A stretch of DNA of 5,439 nucleotides from positions 1 to 5,439 of the forward strand of contig CAJUQU010000281.1 in assembly GCA_910588595.1 (NCBI GenBank), written 5' to 3'. This document shows positions 5,398 through 5,439 of this stretch, piece after piece. The stretch is from an uncultured Lachnospiraceae bacterium. Lineage in GTDB: Bacteria; Bacillota_A; Clostridia; Lachnospirales; Lachnospiraceae. Position 1 is the first letter of the stretch, and each line of letters starts with the position of its first letter. The notes below the pieces were generated by a model, which saw only the letters and a list, made by a program, of their open reading frames with translations, was not told the DNA's origin and searched no databases. Position numbers and translations under genes: made by a program.

Positions 5398-5439
5398 AAA
5401 ATCATTCCCGCCATCTATATAACGACGCCATAGCGTCGT
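5383..5439. repeat. Partial further repeat module ending in a hairpin
   Basis: After the CTAG at 5383-5386 comes AGCGTG, the same ten bases (CTAGAGCGTG) found at 629-638 after element 2. The remainder differs and ends in a perfect 7-bp stem, ACGACGC/GCGTCGT, with loop CATA (5422-5439). The string AACGACGC at 5421-5428 is the reverse complement of 361-368 inside element 1. The window stops exactly at the end of this hairpin, so the matching right half is missing. This is probably the left half of another palindromic element. Confidence 0.65.

Noticed and set aside
5196..5414. 72-codon minus-strand frame
   Set aside because: It overlaps the end of the phosphodiesterase gene and a repeat copy; the shared peptide is explained by the DNA repeat.

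Overview
The window looks like a piece of a short-read draft assembly from a low-to-mid-GC Gram-positive bacterium, most likely a gut Clostridia member of the Lachnospiraceae type. That placement is inferred from strong GGAGG-type ribosome binding sites, a MATE pump, a CmpB-like membrane protein, a membrane-anchored glycerophosphodiester phosphodiesterase, and CTAG-bounded palindromic intergenic repeats. The first 48 bases are not biological: they match the 3' 48 bases of the Illumina TruSeq universal adapter, so genomic sequence begins at about 49. The right edge stops exactly at the end of a repeat hairpin, as expected of a contig broken at a repeat.

Layout. Bases 49-305 are AT-rich and hold no convincing gene. 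They contain a rightward promoter with MerR-type geometry (TTGACC, 19-bp spacer occupied by an imperfect palindrome, TATGAT; 103-133), followed by perfect palindromes at 148-168 and 170-183 and a strong hairpin at 232-260. Bases 306-632 are two abutting palindromic elements of about 165 bp that share one CTAG (468-471). Each has imperfect inverted arms and a central stem-loop with the loop CACC, and the two central stems differ by a compensatory base-pair change. An imperfect inverted repeat (265-280 with 634-649) encloses the pair.

Three same-strand genes follow: a MATE efflux transporter (670-2001), a two-unit CmpB-family ('putative ABC transporter permease') membrane protein (2094-3392), and a glycerophosphodiester phosphodiesterase with an N-terminal multi-pass membrane domain (3436-5253). 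The MATE gene starts just downstream of the repeat block, so its transcript may carry a long folded leader if it comes from the MerR-type promoter. The second gene has its own extended -10 candidate and probably drives the third, 43 nt downstream, which lacks an obvious ribosome binding site. All three products are membrane proteins. The last two would fit an envelope-lipid or teichoic-acid turnover role, but only the phosphodiesterase has a firm biochemical assignment.

A 47-codon frame starts directly after the phosphodiesterase stop and runs into a repeat copy at 5327-5386. That copy is 58/60 identical, in inverted orientation, to the 412-471 arm, so the three genes sit between inverted copies of one module. 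The most interesting material is this modular repeat system and the MerR-type promoter with its palindrome-rich leader; the genes belong to recognisable families.
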